DNA of 64,000 nucleotides from Theristus sp. LFF4_11. Taxonomy: Eukaryota; Nematoda; Chromadorea; Monhysterida; Xyalidae. Where the stretch lies: contig JASANC010005536.1 of NCBI GenBank assembly GCA_030248135.1, positions 1 through 64,000 of the forward strand, written 5' to 3'. Positions within the stretch are counted from its first letter, which is position 1; each line of letters begins with the position of its first letter. The position numbers and the translations under genes were made by a program. Under the pieces are notes generated by a model that saw nothing but the letters and a program-made list of their open reading frames with translations, made no database searches and was not told where the DNA came from. Positions 24,047 to 35,809 of the stretch are shown one piece after another.

Positions 24047-25274
24047 CCCCGTATGATGTGCTCCATCTGATGTCACCTTAACTGAACACGAATATTATGC
24101 TTTCCATGCTGTGATACATGCTTGTTGTTATCTTCCGATCATTACAATAAACAGTTTTACTTGACGTTTGATCGATGCTAACCAAAGTAAGCTAAAACAG
24201 GCAAACACAAAAAAGAAACAGCTAAAACGAGCAGCTAACCACAATACTTGCGAAGGGCACGACAAAAACACACCACAGCAACAACCGAACCGGGCAACAA
24301 CCTGCAATTCTTTCCATTCGTGCTGCTGCATAAAACCAAACTGCAATCACCTCAACATTGAGCAAATCAAAAACACGGTACAATAGGCATTGCACTGGCA
24401 CTAATCATAAAACAAACGAAATGGTGTGCTACCAAACTACCAATAAATGTTTCAAACTGGTGTAACCTGTCATCACTATTTTGGCAAAAACCAGATCAAT
24501 AAAATGACTAAAACAAAAAAACTGGCAATGCACGAAGATGGATAGAAACTTTACAGAAAACTTATTACCCGATTAATAAAAACAAGCGATCCAATAGAAC
24601 ATGAAGCTCACAAAACTGTTTTTACAAAAAAATGTGTTACAAAGTGCCAAAAAATAAAACGAACAATCAAGCTAACTTGCAGGCTGCTCATAAACTTGCA
24701 GCAAAAATACACAATCTTATATTTTACATTTCTTGTAAGATAACATAAATAACATATTTAACATAAATGTCAAAAGCTGTAACAGACAGATAAAACAGAA
24801 GTGGAATGAGCTGAAGCCATCCATTTTTGATTCATTTCATTGTGCAAAGAAAACGGAATTAGAAAGAAAAATGGAACTCGAACCCAAAAACAGCTAAAAA
24901 TATTGCGCTACGTACGGCCACACTACGAACGAGCCCCAATACCAAATCAAAACAAAGATGGTAAAACGTTGGCAAGATGTCAACAAACATAAATTTACAA
25001 TGGATCGCCAGAACGTTGACACAAAGCTCCAGGGACAGCGAGAACGATAAAAAGCAAAGAAAGCATACATAGTAAAAGACAAAACATCACCAAAAAATTG
25101 TCAGTGACAACAAAATAACCAACAAAAAAAATAAATTCCAGCAATACGATCCAGCAAAAACGGCGTTCCACTGTTTTCCTTCCTGCCCTTGAAACAAGAA
25201 AAGCACAAACACAAACAAAAGGCAAACAAAAACCAAAAGCAAACAAAAGACCGGCATACGGCAAACGCTTCGAT
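24047..25274. other. Tail-to-tail intergenic region
   Basis: A/T-rich spacer between the stop codons of strumpellin (+) and the F-box gene (-), so it holds both 3' UTRs. No gene is seen. Confidence 0.6.
24146..24151 (+). promoter_or_regulatory. Poly(A) signal of strumpellin
   Basis: AATAAA about 100 bases after the strumpellin stop codon, in the expected place for cleavage and polyadenylation. Confidence 0.6.
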
Positions 25275-28200
25275 CTACTCGGTGGGATGCTCACCAAACA
25301 CGTGCGACCACTGGCCCTCGAGCCACGCCCACGAGTCGTACTCCTCACGGACCATCTCGTTTTGCGCTGAATGAGCATAACAAAGTAGCGTGAGACAAGG
25401 GTAACCAAGTGAAAGAGGCGAAACTGCTCTGGGACACACGTTGACCGTGGAGTGTGGCCTGATGCTCGGTCACTTGTGCCATGTGTGCCGCAAAGAGCGC
25501 CTTGTACAGACGAGCGCGACGGCCGCCTGACATCGCTGACAACAACTGACGCATCAACTCCGCCCACGACAACAACGGCTCGCCACGGTGACGCCAACGG
25601 TACGACAGCTGAAGGTGACATGGCCACCAAATAGACACTTCGCAAAGCACACAAAGTGCTCCCTTTGTTTTATTATCCTTTCTATTGGTTTCGAGACCCA
25701 ATGCGTTTGCACGCAGCCATAGACAAATGTTTCATAAATGTGCGGCAATTCAAATTGCCGGCGCCGTCGTTTGAGGAATCGGATTATTGCTTCATTATCG
25801 GATTATTATCGGATTACTGTGCGACGTTTGGCAGAGTGACACGTGTGTGCCGACCGTTTTCATGGCGATCATCATGCTGGCGGCCTCATCGATTCGTCCG
25901 TTTGTGGTGCGCAGGCCGATGGCCACGAGCGCCAACGATTTGCACATCAGCAACAACGCCGCAAAGTTGTCCAACGCCCACGGCTCCGGGAACGCTGCAA
26001 ACAAGCGAGCTTGTCACAGACACAACCATTGTGCACGTCCACCAAAAGCACGCACTGGTGACTTGTTCGAGCAACGGATAGATGTCCTGCGGCGTCCACT
26101 TCAGTGCAGCCGGGAACGAGGCATCGCCATTCGCGAGCGCGTCCATGAGCGTGTCAAAGACGAGCACGTATCGAGACAGCCGTGAGTGTGCCAACACGAA
26201 CGAGTCAAACGCCTCGTCGCACAGCAGGTGATACGAGATGGAGCCTGCGCGCAACACAAACACCAATCACTAGCAAACGCGCACGTCAATGGCTATAATC
26301 GCTGGAACTGTTCAATATCCATGTGCAATCTAGGGCGCCAAACTTGAAATATCGTTTGCAGCATCGAACTTTTCACATTAGAACGTAAGACTCGTTTTTT
26401 TCAGGCGAAAATGCTGTTTTATAGCAAAAGTAATCCGAAATCAATGTGGCAGGGTAAAGTTTAAGCTGTGTTGCAAAAAACCACAGATTGTCATCTCTTA
26501 TTTCGTTCTCATTAAAAAGTGACTGCCTTAAGAAGTGAATGCGCAAGGGAACGCACGTGCGTCGTCTGCGAGCACCAAGGGAGCACAGAGCAGATTGAGC
26601 AGGCGCGCTTGCTGCTGGCGCTGCACGTCGGTGGTGCTGCGCGTGCGATGCGCCTGTGCGAGCAGCGTGCTCAGCCAGAACGCACGGTCACGGCGGTCGC
26701 TGTACGTCTGCTGCATGAACACGCCCCACAGCAGCTCACGCACGTCCAACTGCGCACGCATCTCGCAGTCTGCTGCGTCGCACAGAAACGTCAATGCACA
26801 CGTGCACAGCGACAAACGAGCTTGCAGGTTATCACATACAGAAAAGCATCAGCTGCTCCAACAACAACAACAGCTTTACATCAGCATCGTTCATAGAATG
26901 GCACACAATGACAGACTGCGAAAAGCAGCAACACGAACACGCCAGACGTACGGTGATCGCGAGCGCTGGTGATGCGCCGGATGAGTCGAGGCAGCGTGCC
27001 GCCGCGCAGCTGCATCAGCCCGTCGAACATGCTGTGCATCTCCTCAAACTCCCACTGGTCGACAAACGCGAGCAGCATGGCGCCACAGCCCTTCCACACG
27101 GCGCACACTGCTTTCGTGTCGGTCTCCTCTGTCACGCGCTCGTACAACACCTGCCATCGAATCACACATTCTAACAATGAAGCGTCTGCAGACTACGCGC
27201 ACAAACCAAGCAAACTACGGTGCACCTGCATGAAAAACTGCTTGACGATCTCAACACGCACATCGGTGCTTTGCACGCACGTGATTGCTTTCAGCAGCTT
27301 GCCTGTAGTGATCACAATTAGAACTTTGCGGTTGTCGTGGCTGCACGGACTTCAATAAGAAACATCGCAAAAACGTTGAAGAAGAGCAGCTGGTCACGAA
27401 CCCCAGCCGGCGTACGCGAGCGAGTGGGTGACTTGGTTCAGATGGAACTGCTGATGCTGGTAGCAAAACACCACTGGCCCAGGCGCGCTCAACTCGGCAC
27501 GCACGCGACGAAGCCCACGGGCGCTTTCAATGTAACAGATCAACAACGAACGCAGTGCCTTCGACGTGCAACTGACACGGCGCAAGCTGCCCACTGAAAT
27601 TGGCGACAGTTCTGATTTTACTTTGTTCCTTTCGATCAGAGAACATACTGAAACAGCATTCAGCAATTTGTGAAAATGGTCTGGTCTGGTTGTCATTGTC
27701 GCTTGTCTGGGAATGGGATGAGGATGAGCTCAGCGGCAGAATGTACAATTCAGGAACATAGCATCATTTGTTGCAACATCGCTCAGGATGACTGGAATAG
27801 ATTCGACTGAATGATACCAAAATGCACATGGATTCGAAGGAAACGAACACCAACCTGGCAAGCGATCGAAGAACGAAAACAGCAGGCTTGACGGCAGAAA
27901 CGCGAACTGGCCCATTGCGTTTAACAAGCAAGCATCAGGCTGGGGCACTGCTCGTGTGCGTGCACTGGCTGAACGCACCGGCACTGAAGCGCTCGTTGCT
28001 GTCGCGATCGCGTCACCAGTGCCATTGTTTGCGTCAGCTTCTTTTCTGAACGAAAACAGTTGAACCACTTCGTACTGAACTGAAGCAAGTAAGCGTAACA
28101 TGTCAAAAACGCTCAGCTCACCCGACGTCAACGTCGACCGATCGACTGTGCTTCAACTGAAGAACTGGCAGTTCCAAAGCAACACCGTTTTCGTTCAGTT

Positions 28201-28661
28201 GTTTGATTCTCGGCTCGCGTGCAACAAAACTCAGCCGTTGCCTAGCAGTGCTGCTGCGTGTATTGTGTGCCGGTGCGGACTTGCCGTCGGACAGCAGCTG
28301 TCACAATGTCACGTGTTTCAAAAGTAGCCCTGGGATCTAATGACAAAATCAAACGCGATCAACAGCAAAATCTCACGAGTTTCGATGCGTGCTGCTGAGC
28401 GTGTCTCAGTGCGAGCGATGCGCGAAACGGCCGATTGTCGGCGGGAGAGCGCTTGGGCGTCGTGCGCATGCCGGCAGACGAAGGCGCAGGCCCGGCGTGC
28501 GCGTCGCTGCTGCTTGGCACTTTTTCTTGGCTGCTCTTTTTGCCGGTCGAACCTGCTCGCTTCACAACCGAAAACACACCGTCCATAGACCGTTGACGTT
28601 TCGCTGGAGTTGGCGATTGCTGCTGCTGTTGATCTTTGCTCGACATTCTCTTTCGATTCAT
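25275..28661 (-). CDS. FBXO47: F-box protein, FBXO47 family
   Basis: Probable substrate receptor of an SCF ubiquitin ligase. Relatives (vertebrate FBXO47, nematode PROM-1) act in meiotic prophase. About 11 exons; those read: 28377-28661, 28122-28297, 27855-28045, about 27350-27593, 27226-27302, from 27150 down, then blocks near 26826-26540, 26240-26050, 25998-25850, 25625-25440 and 25372-25275. The N terminus is basic and Gln/Ser-rich (SPTPAKRQRS), suggesting nuclear import. The F-box spans the junction at 27855/27593: FLPSSLLFSFFDRLPV then GSLRRVSCTSKALRSLL. Downstream blocks match FBXO47 in order: DRRDRAFWLSTLLAQ, QQARLLNLLCAPL, ALKWTPQDIYPLLEQ and WALDNFAALLLMCKS. It is divergent from vertebrate FBXO47; the call rests on the ordered set of motifs. 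Start alternatives: ATG 28661 or 28646. Confidence 0.8.
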
Positions 28662-28756
28662 TTGGAATGTTCAACTGAAAACAACAACGGCAATATGATA
28701 AACGCGAAGTTTTTGAAACTTGAAATTTCGTCCAATCCAATGTGCCATGTGTGCAG

Positions 28757-28893
28757 CATGGTTGTTCCAGAGCCGGGGGTTGGGGCTTGGGGGGGGCGAT
28801 ATACATAGCCGGACTGCAAATTTTCCAGATAGATAGATAGCTGGAAATTTTTGGGAGGGCCGCGGGGGGCATCCTGTCGCATGTGACTTTGGG
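28757..28893 (+). repeat. Copy of the TTGTTCCAGAGCCGGGGG/GATA repeat
   Basis: Matches 3400-3540: TGGTTGTTCCAGAGC, G-rich block, GCGATATA, AAATTTTCCAGATAGATAG, then GGGCCGCGGGG and CATGTGACTTTGGG. It abuts the MITE starting at 28894. A truncated start of the same repeat is at 31459-31485. Confidence 0.65.
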
Positions 28894-29657
28894 TAGGGTT
28901 GTTAAAAAAACAAAAAATCGTCATTTTTGTTGTTGTTTTTTTCAATTTAAAAAAATTTCAAAAATCAAAGTTGTGCTAAATCAATCAGCAGGGAGTTCGA
29001 AGAACCACATATGATATGCAAGCGCCTCCCGATTCCCGAATGACTCCCGTATGGCGGAACTTTGGAGATTTTGTTTTGGTGACCTCAATTACCCTTTTTC
29101 CAAACCGTTACCATGCCTCTTTTTATTTTATTTATTTATTTGTACGCGCGCCGGTTCCGGAAACCCTAAGGTACCAAACTCCGGTACGACACGACACGAA
29201 GCAGCAACCAGACAACGTAGCGCTTGCAAACGGAGCAGCTCGGACGCTCTGCGAGACGAATCGTCAACTTATCTGCATCGGAAATAAGCCAACCTTTGGG
29301 ACGCTCAAAAACTTCATCGCAGATGTTGTTGAAGCCTGAAATCAGTCGGTAAAACGGTCCAAAATCGACTGCTAAAGGCTTTACGAGGTAATATCAAAGA
29401 AAATTTAATAAAAGTTGAAGTTGAAGTTGAAGTTTGTTGTTGTTGTTGTTGTTTTTGTTGAACTTTCGAAAAATTGTGCCAAAATTGAGGTTTTCAGAGC
29501 ATATTAGAAGAAAATTTTTCGAATTTTTTTTTAAATCTGCATTTTTGTTTTTTTAATCATTTTTTTAAATTTCAAAAATCAAAGTTTTTTTTCAAAAAAA
29601 GTCGGCATTTTTGTTTTTTTATCATTTTTTTAATTTGATTTTTGTTTAACAACCCTA
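28894..29657 (+). mobile_element. MITE with TAGGGTTGTTAAA ends, copy A
   Basis: Starts TAGGGTTGTTAAAAAAAC and ends GTTTAACAACCCTA. The termini resemble hAT ends, but I cannot see a clean target duplication at this copy. The interior has the conserved block CCCGTATGGCGGAAC...ACCTCAATTACC and the shared subterminal core at about 29453-29525. A GTTGAA/TTG microsatellite (29408-29455) has expanded inside it. No transposase. Confidence 0.75.
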
Positions 29658-30040
29658 CCGGCGCCAGTAGCGAAAGCGGGACCTTGGGTGAGGGGGGGGG
29701 TGTTTGCCAAATTTTAGAGGGTCAGGTGTCGCAACGCTTCATTATGATTTATGATACGCACCTGCCCCGCATCCGCATTGCTCATTGCTCATGATCCACT
29801 GGCGCGCGTGCACACGCTCCGCCCTCAACAAAAACTTGTTCAAAACGCAGTTATTTTCATTCTTGCTTTCTTAAAAAGGCTTGGCTTAGGTAAGGATTAG
29901 CTTAGGAACAGGTTTTGGTTAAGATTAGGCTTAGGTTTGGTTCTTAGGTTTAGGGCCGTTTTAGCAATGTCCGAGAACATCAATTGTGGAGCGTGAGTTA
30001 ACTGGAGCGCAATATCATAAAACGTGCCAACCGTCAGGTG
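29658..30040. other. Spacer with telomere-like tract
   Basis: No gene. Contains a degenerate GGATTAG/GGTTTAGG tract at about 29878-29955 related to the CCTAAT modules at 4.2, 5.3, 5.6 and 60.2 kb. Confidence 0.45.
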
Positions 30041-30570
30041 TAGGGTTGTTAAACAAAAATGAAATTTTTTTTTAAAAAAGTGATTAAAAAAACCAAAAAT
30101 GCCGATTTTTTTTTCAAAAAAATTCGAAAAATTTTCCTCTAATATGCTCTGAAAACCTCAATTTTGGCAAAATTTTTCGAAAGTTCAACAAAAATTTTCT
30201 TTGATTATACCTCGTAAAACCTTTAGCAGTCCATTTTGGGCCGTTTTACCGACTGATTTTAGGCTACGACAACATCTGCGATGAAGTTTTTGAGCGTCCC
30301 AATGCTTGGCCTACCATTTCCGATGCAGATAAGGTGACGATTCGCCTCGCAGAGCGTCCGATTGTGCTCGCTGCTCCGTTTGCAAGCGCTACGTTGTCTG
30401 GTTGCTTGCTGCTTCGTGTCGTGTCGTCGCGACACCATCAGAAGAATTGATCGAATTTCAAGGCGGTATGTTTGTCTTCTCTTCAGCATTAGTTTAGCTG
30501 GAGACAATTAGTGACGTTTTGGAGGTCAAAACACAAGAAGAGGCATGGTGACGGTTTTGAAAAGGCTTGC
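30041..30570 (-). mobile_element. MITE with TAGGGTTGTT end, 3'-truncated copy
   Basis: Begins TAGGGTTGTTAAACAAAAAT and then reads as the reverse complement of 32545-33118. The opposite terminus is missing; homology stops near 30570, where the GACCGCAC repeats begin. Confidence 0.7.
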
Positions 30571-30572
30571 GG

Positions 30573-30690
30573 ACAAAAGACCGCACGTGCCAAAAGACCG
30601 CACATTTGAGATTTTTTTGTGACCAAAAGACCGCAGATCCTATCAAACCAAAATACCGCACGTGCCAAAAGACCGCACCAAAATCATTCA
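30573..30690. repeat. Minisatellite-like CAAAAGACCGCACGTGC repeat
   Basis: Five to six imperfect copies of CCAAAAGACCGCACGTG(C) with variable spacing. A related inverted set is at 8319-8395 upstream of the poly(A) polymerase gene. Confidence 0.7.
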
Positions 30691-31458
30691 CTGCGTACGT
30701 GATTATGATATGTTTTTTGTGTTTATTTTGTCTTCCTATCCTTTTTTATTCTACAATAATCATTGACTGAGTTGTCGATCCTTGAAATCGGTTGAGCACA
30801 GCGCCGGCAGAGTCGCGTTGCGTGTCAGATCGGCGCACAAGACACATGTCGTGAGCACAAAAAGGGAACACATAACGTCGTCCAGATCACGATTTCCTGA
30901 GCCGATTTCGACGATCGACGGCTCAATCATCTCAGCAGAACATCCGGAACACGTTGATATGTAGTTTGTGGTTGGTTGTTGTTTTATTCACTATCGGTTG
31001 CTTTACAATAAAAAGGTGTGAAAAACGACAAAACACAAATTTATGGTGATTTTGGATTTTTTTGGTTTTCAAAAAAATAATCGGAACCAACTACAAACGA
31101 CACATCATGATGTTGCCGGTGTTCTGCTGAATTGATTGAGCGGTCGTTCGTCGAAATCGGTCAAGAAAAGCGCCGGCAGTGCTGCGTGACAGGTCGATCC
31201 GGTACCTGGCAATTTTCTAGGGCGGTCGATCCGGTACCAGGTCGATCCGGTACTCGGTCGATCCGGTACCAATTGAAATTTTCAGCTGTTTTACGGGTTT
31301 TTAGCGTTCAATTCGTTATGTTTTCGATTTTTCTTTGGTTGATTGTTGATACGATTGTTGATGACACGATATGAGACGACGACGACTTGCGACACTTGGT
31401 TGGTTTTGGGAATCGTAATCTGATTCTGAAAAAAGCAAAACAAGTGTACCATATGTCA
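30691..31458. other. Repeat-poor spacer with GGTCGATCCGGTACC repeat
   Basis: No gene. Two diverged copies of a segment of about 100 bp around GAAATCGGTNNAGNNNAGCGCCGGCAG lie near 30785 and 31150. At 31193-31273 there are four imperfect tandem copies of GGTCGATCCGGTACC. Confidence 0.5.
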
Positions 31459-31485
31459 TAGTTGTTCCAGAGCCGGGGGTTTGGG

Positions 31486-32034
31486 CAGACGCAAGTTTAA
31501 CACGTTAGTTTAGCTCAGCACGCAAGTTTTAACATGTGGCCATGTTATCGGGTATCTGAAAAACGGTCGTGTGATGTGGTATTAACCAACATCTCCGCTC
31601 CAATTGTTTAACAATATATCGCACAACTCCATTGTAGACCTATAACATACGCCAATCAACAAAATATCATGTTCATCTCATGGCCTACCGACTGAAAAAA
31701 ACATGTTCTAAGTTGCAAGAAAACGATTTCTGAAACGATATTTCAATTCAGTTAAGTCATTTCAACGCTAAAAATTGACTCTAGAAGTCATCCAAATCGA
31801 AAAACATGGAGTACGTCGGTCAAAATGACCAAATAATGACATGTACCTAAGCACACAAAGAAGTTGGGAAGAAAATTTGGTTTGAACTTTCAAAAAATTA
31901 TGCCATAAATCGAATTTTCAGAGCAAAGTAGAAGAAAAATTTTTCAAATTTTTTTTAAGTTTGAAAAAAAAAATCCAAATTTAAAAAAAACAAAAAAAAT
32001 AAAAAAAAATTTTTTTCAAAGCCCCTAACCCTAG
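31486..32034 (+). mobile_element. CTAGGGTTAGGGG family transposon, 5'-truncated copy
   Basis: Matches the right half of the elements at 33184 and 55145 from CAGACGCAAGTTTAACACG to the terminus CCCCTAACCCTAG. About 490 bp at the left are missing, and the break is directly joined to a TTGTTCCAGAGCCGGGGG repeat. Confidence 0.75.
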
Positions 32035-32390
32035 GGGGGTGCCGAAAATTTTTCAGTGGGGGGTGTCAGTCATGGTACAGTAGTGACACCCCCCAGGCGT
32101 AGGCCATGGGGGGGTGCACTATTGTAGAAAATTTTCTGGGGGGGTGCACACCCCCCACCCCACCCATGAGATTTTTTCGCTTAATTTTGAAGGAAAAACG
32201 CTAAATTTTGCTGCAAAATCTTTGAAATTACAATGAAGAATGTCAAGTTATCATATATTTAGCTTATATTATGGACTTTAAGTTTAAAGACAAAAAATCA
32301 TGATTTTTGAGCAAAAATTCATGATTTTTGGGTGGTCCGAGAAAATTTTTGGGGGGTATCACTGTTACTTAGGTCCATCTAGGGGGGGTG
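32035..32390. repeat. G/C mosaic block
   Basis: Reverse complement of the module at about 4560-4870, including GTGTCACTGTACCATGACTG, ATCATGATTTTT and a run of G. No gene. Confidence 0.6.
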
Positions 32391-33118
32391 TAGGGTTGTT
32401 AAAAAAACAAAAATCGTCATTTTTGTTTTTTTTTAAAAAAAAATTTTTTTTTTTTTAAAAAAATTCAAAAATCAAAGTTGTGCTGAATCAATCAGGGAGT
32501 CCGAAGAACCACATATGATATGCAAGCGCCTCCCGAATGACTCCCGTATGGCGGAACTTTGCAGATTTTGTTTTGGTGACCTCAATTACCCCTTTTCCAA
32601 ACCGTCACCATGCCTCTTCTTGTGTTTTGACCTCCAAAACGTCACTAATTGTCCCCAGCTAAGCTAATGCTAAAGTGAAGACAAACATACCGCCTTGAAA
32701 TTCGATCAATTCTTCTGATGGTGTCGCGACGACACGACACGAAGCAGCAACCAGACAACGTAGCGCTTGCAAACGGAGCAGCGAGCACAATCGGACGCTC
32801 TGCGAGGCGAATCGTCACCTTATCTGCATCGGAAATGGTAGGCTAAGCTTTGGGACGCTCAAAAACTTCATCGCAGATGTTGTCGAAGCCTAAAATCAGT
32901 CGGTAAAACGGCCCAAAATCGACTGCTAAAGGTTTTACGAGGTTTATAATCAAAGAAAATTTTTGTTGAACTTTCGAAAAATTGTGCCAAAATTGAGGTT
33001 TTCAGAGCATATTAGAGGAAAATTTTTCGAATTTTTTTTTTAAAAAAAATCGGCATTTTTGTTTTTTTTTTAATCACTTTTTTTTTTTTTAAATTTTCAT
33101 TTTTGTTTAACAACCCTA
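32391..33118 (+). mobile_element. MITE with TAGGGTTGTTAAA ends, copy B (complete)
   Basis: Both termini are present (TAGGGTTGTTAAA and TTTAACAACCCTA). It splits a G-rich mosaic: GGGGGTG lies directly outside both ends, consistent with a duplication of 7-8 bp, although G runs blur the count. Interior as in copy A, without the microsatellite. It lies 65 bp from the CTAGGGTTAGGGG element. Confidence 0.8.
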
Positions 33119-33183
33119 GGGGGTGTGGATGGTCCAGTGTCAGGTTTTGGGGGGTGGGTGTCGCGTGACCCCCAGTGCCCCAC

Positions 33184-34241
33184 CTAGGGTTAGGGGAAAA
33201 AAAAAATCCGGATTTTTTTTTAAATTAAAAAAAAAATTTTTTTTTTTAAAAAAAAAATTTTTTTACAAGTTAGGTTTGTTCGAAGCGTCTCGTCGAGCTG
33301 AGTTCATCTAGACTATTTTCAGAACGATCCGGAAAACTATAAGAGCGAAAATCGTGTTTTATTGAAATTATGTCCATTTCATAGAGGGAAAGTTGCATTT
33401 TCAACAGTAAAACAGGACAATTTTCGACGTGTACTTGAATATTGAACCGTTCTTAGTTGTTCCTCTTCAGAAAATTACCAAAATTTGACTGTGTTCAAAA
33501 ATTCCTGTTTGCTGTAGCTAAGTCGGCAACCCCTGTCGACCCGGTCGCCCCCCCCCCCAAGACACTTACTTTCAGGTTCAACCAGCTATGCTATCTGCCA
33601 CATGGCGAGAGCCCACTCTTCAAATCATCGTATCGAAAACACGTACCATGATTTCGCGATCACGTTGCGGGCAACTGACAGACGCAAGTTTAACACGTTA
33701 GTTTAGCTCAGCACGCAAGTTTTAACATGTGGCCATGTTATCGGGTATCTGAAAAACGGTCGTGTGATGTGGTATTAACCAACATCCCCGCTCCAATTGT
33801 TTAACAATATATCGCACAACTCCATTGTAGACCTATAACGTACGCCAATCAACAAGATATCATGTTCATCTCATGGCCTACCGACTGAAAAGACATGTTC
33901 TAAGTTGCAAGAAAACGATTTCTGAAACGATATTTCAATTCAGTTAAGTCATTTCAACGCTAAAAATTGACTCTAGAAGTCATCCAAATCGAAAAACATG
34001 GAGTACGTCGGTCAAAATGACCAAATAATGACATGTACCTAAGCACACAAAGAAGTTGGGAAGAAAATTTGGTTTGAACTTTCAAAAAATTATGCCATAA
34101 ATCGAATTTTCAGAGCAAAGTAGAAGAAAAATTTTTCAAATTTTTTTTTAAGTTTGAAAAAAAAAATCCAAATTTTTTTTTTAAAAAAAAACGAAAAAAA
34201 AATAAAAAAAAATTTTTTTTTTTCAAAGCCCCTAACCCTAG
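33184..34241 (+). mobile_element. CTAGGGTTAGGGG family transposon, complete copy 1
   Basis: Perfect 13-bp inverted ends CTAGGGTTAGGGG / CCCCTAACCCTAG, flanked by the 6-bp duplication CCCCAC (33178-33183 and 34242-34247). It is 1058 bp. It has no transposase; a 64-codon frame (33457-33651) recurs in the copy at 55145. Both ends carry long A/T homopolymers. Confidence 0.85.
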
Positions 34242-35439
34242 CCCCACCCCCCCCCACGCGGAGGTCTCGGGTGCTCTGGGGGGGTCCCCACCCCGTAATG
34301 CTTCTTTATTAAAAACGCACGCGCACGTGCATCGGCATCGCACCTGCACTTTCCAATGAGCATGCAGCACACGCACAGCACCCAGATACTTACACGCGCT
34401 GCGTCCCAAGCGATTAGCACATGCGCCAAACGTTCTAAACAATCTCGTAACACAACAATGAACTCAAAAAAAAACAATTCTAGAATTTCAAGAGAAATTT
34501 TATTTTGTTAAAACTGAAAACTCAGAATAAACAAATAAAAACAAAACAAAGAAAACGAACCGAGTGAAACGAACACAACAAACCTTCGCTCAATGACGTT
34601 TCTTGGCAGAAACGCAAAAAACAGAATTTCATTCTCTCACTAACACTTCTTTTCGTTTCCTTCTTGAAGAAAGCGGAAAAAGAATTTTGATTGCAGGAAA
34701 GAACGGATTCATTCAGACAACTGAAACGGTTGCGTGTTCTGACACTGAAACGAAATCTGAAACGACAACTGAAATGTTTTTTGCTTGTTCGTGTCAAAGA
34801 GACAACTGATCGCTCAATTTATTTTCGTGCCAAATTCTGATCAGACAGAGCCACTACCACTACCAGAACGCGAAAAGTCGTTCAAAAAACGCACTCAAAA
34901 AACCTCAGAACCCAGAAAATCAAAATATGCGCCAAGTTATTCGCCGCTGAGCAACCAAAATTCACGTCATGCAGAATGGCAGCCATTTTCGTTTCAGCTT
35001 TCTTCAGGTTGAGCAACCTGAATCATTTGGCTTGAGTGATTGGTTGGTGGGTGGACTGATAATAGGTGACTGGTTTAGTTGATCAGTTGATCTGAATCTG
35101 ACGTCTACGCTATATAAAAATCAGGTGTTTTGATCGGCGTTAAAAAACAAAGCTGACCAGTTTTCTTTTTAAAACTCTTTACTTAGCCCGTTCCATTTTA
35201 CGTTTTAGTTCTCAAATCAAATCCAATTCAGAAAACAAACAATCGTTGTCGTCAATGTTTTGTTCTTACGAACACTTCCGGACATTTCAAAATCAAGAAA
35301 AACAATTTATTTTTCAAATTTATTTTTAAAGCGCGTTTTATTTTACGCTTTTTTAATAAAGTAGGCAAACCTCCCCACCCCCCCTCGTCTTCGGTACTGA
35401 TCGGAAGCCTTTTTTTGAAAAATATGTTTTGCCGTGATT
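34242..35439. other. Intergenic spacer upstream of MTSS1
   Basis: Begins with a remnant of the G/C mosaic (GAGGTCTCGGGTGCTC), then mostly A/T-rich unique sequence. Open frames of up to 110 codons do not resemble a known family. TATATAAAAA at 35109 looks like a TATA box, but no start site can be tied to it. Confidence 0.4.
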
Positions 35440-35625
35440 TGTTTGATTGTGGTCATTTTTGGATTCATCACAGATCACGAAAAACGGTACAGGTGGTTGA
35501 CTACTACTGCTTGTGCTAGAGAAACATTCGCCGGACCGGAATTTTTCGGGCGCAATCAACCGGGCCGAAATGAGCGGGCTGCAACTCTTTAGGTCGCAAT
35601 TAGAGAATCGCAATTGAACACACGC
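35440..35625 (+). repeat. Dispersed repeat with GGCCGCAATT words
   Basis: About 75% identical to 63245-63420: TTTTTGGATTCATCACAGATC, CAGGTGGTT, TTGTGCTAG, TTCGCC, then several imperfect copies of (G)GGCCGNAA / CGCAATTNNNNGA ending GAACACACGCC. Lies 185 bp upstream of the MTSS1 start. Confidence 0.6.
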
Positions 35626-35809
35626 CTGCGTGAATTGTACGGAGTTTCATATTATCGGATTTGGTTTCACATTCTCTCATTTCCATTCCGCGACTTGTGA
35701 AGCTTCCCCAGAACTAGAACAACTATGGTTTCTCACAAACTTAAGTGAGGTCTCCTCTCCAGGTTCGCCATTTTGGCGAAGCACAGCTGTTGTGGCGGTG
35801 ACTTCAGCA

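Noticed and set aside
33457..33651. 64-codon frame in the CTAGGGTTAGGGG element as a transposon protein
   Set aside because: It recurs at 55384-55575 only because the copies are near-identical. It has no transposase, zinc-finger or other recognisable motif.
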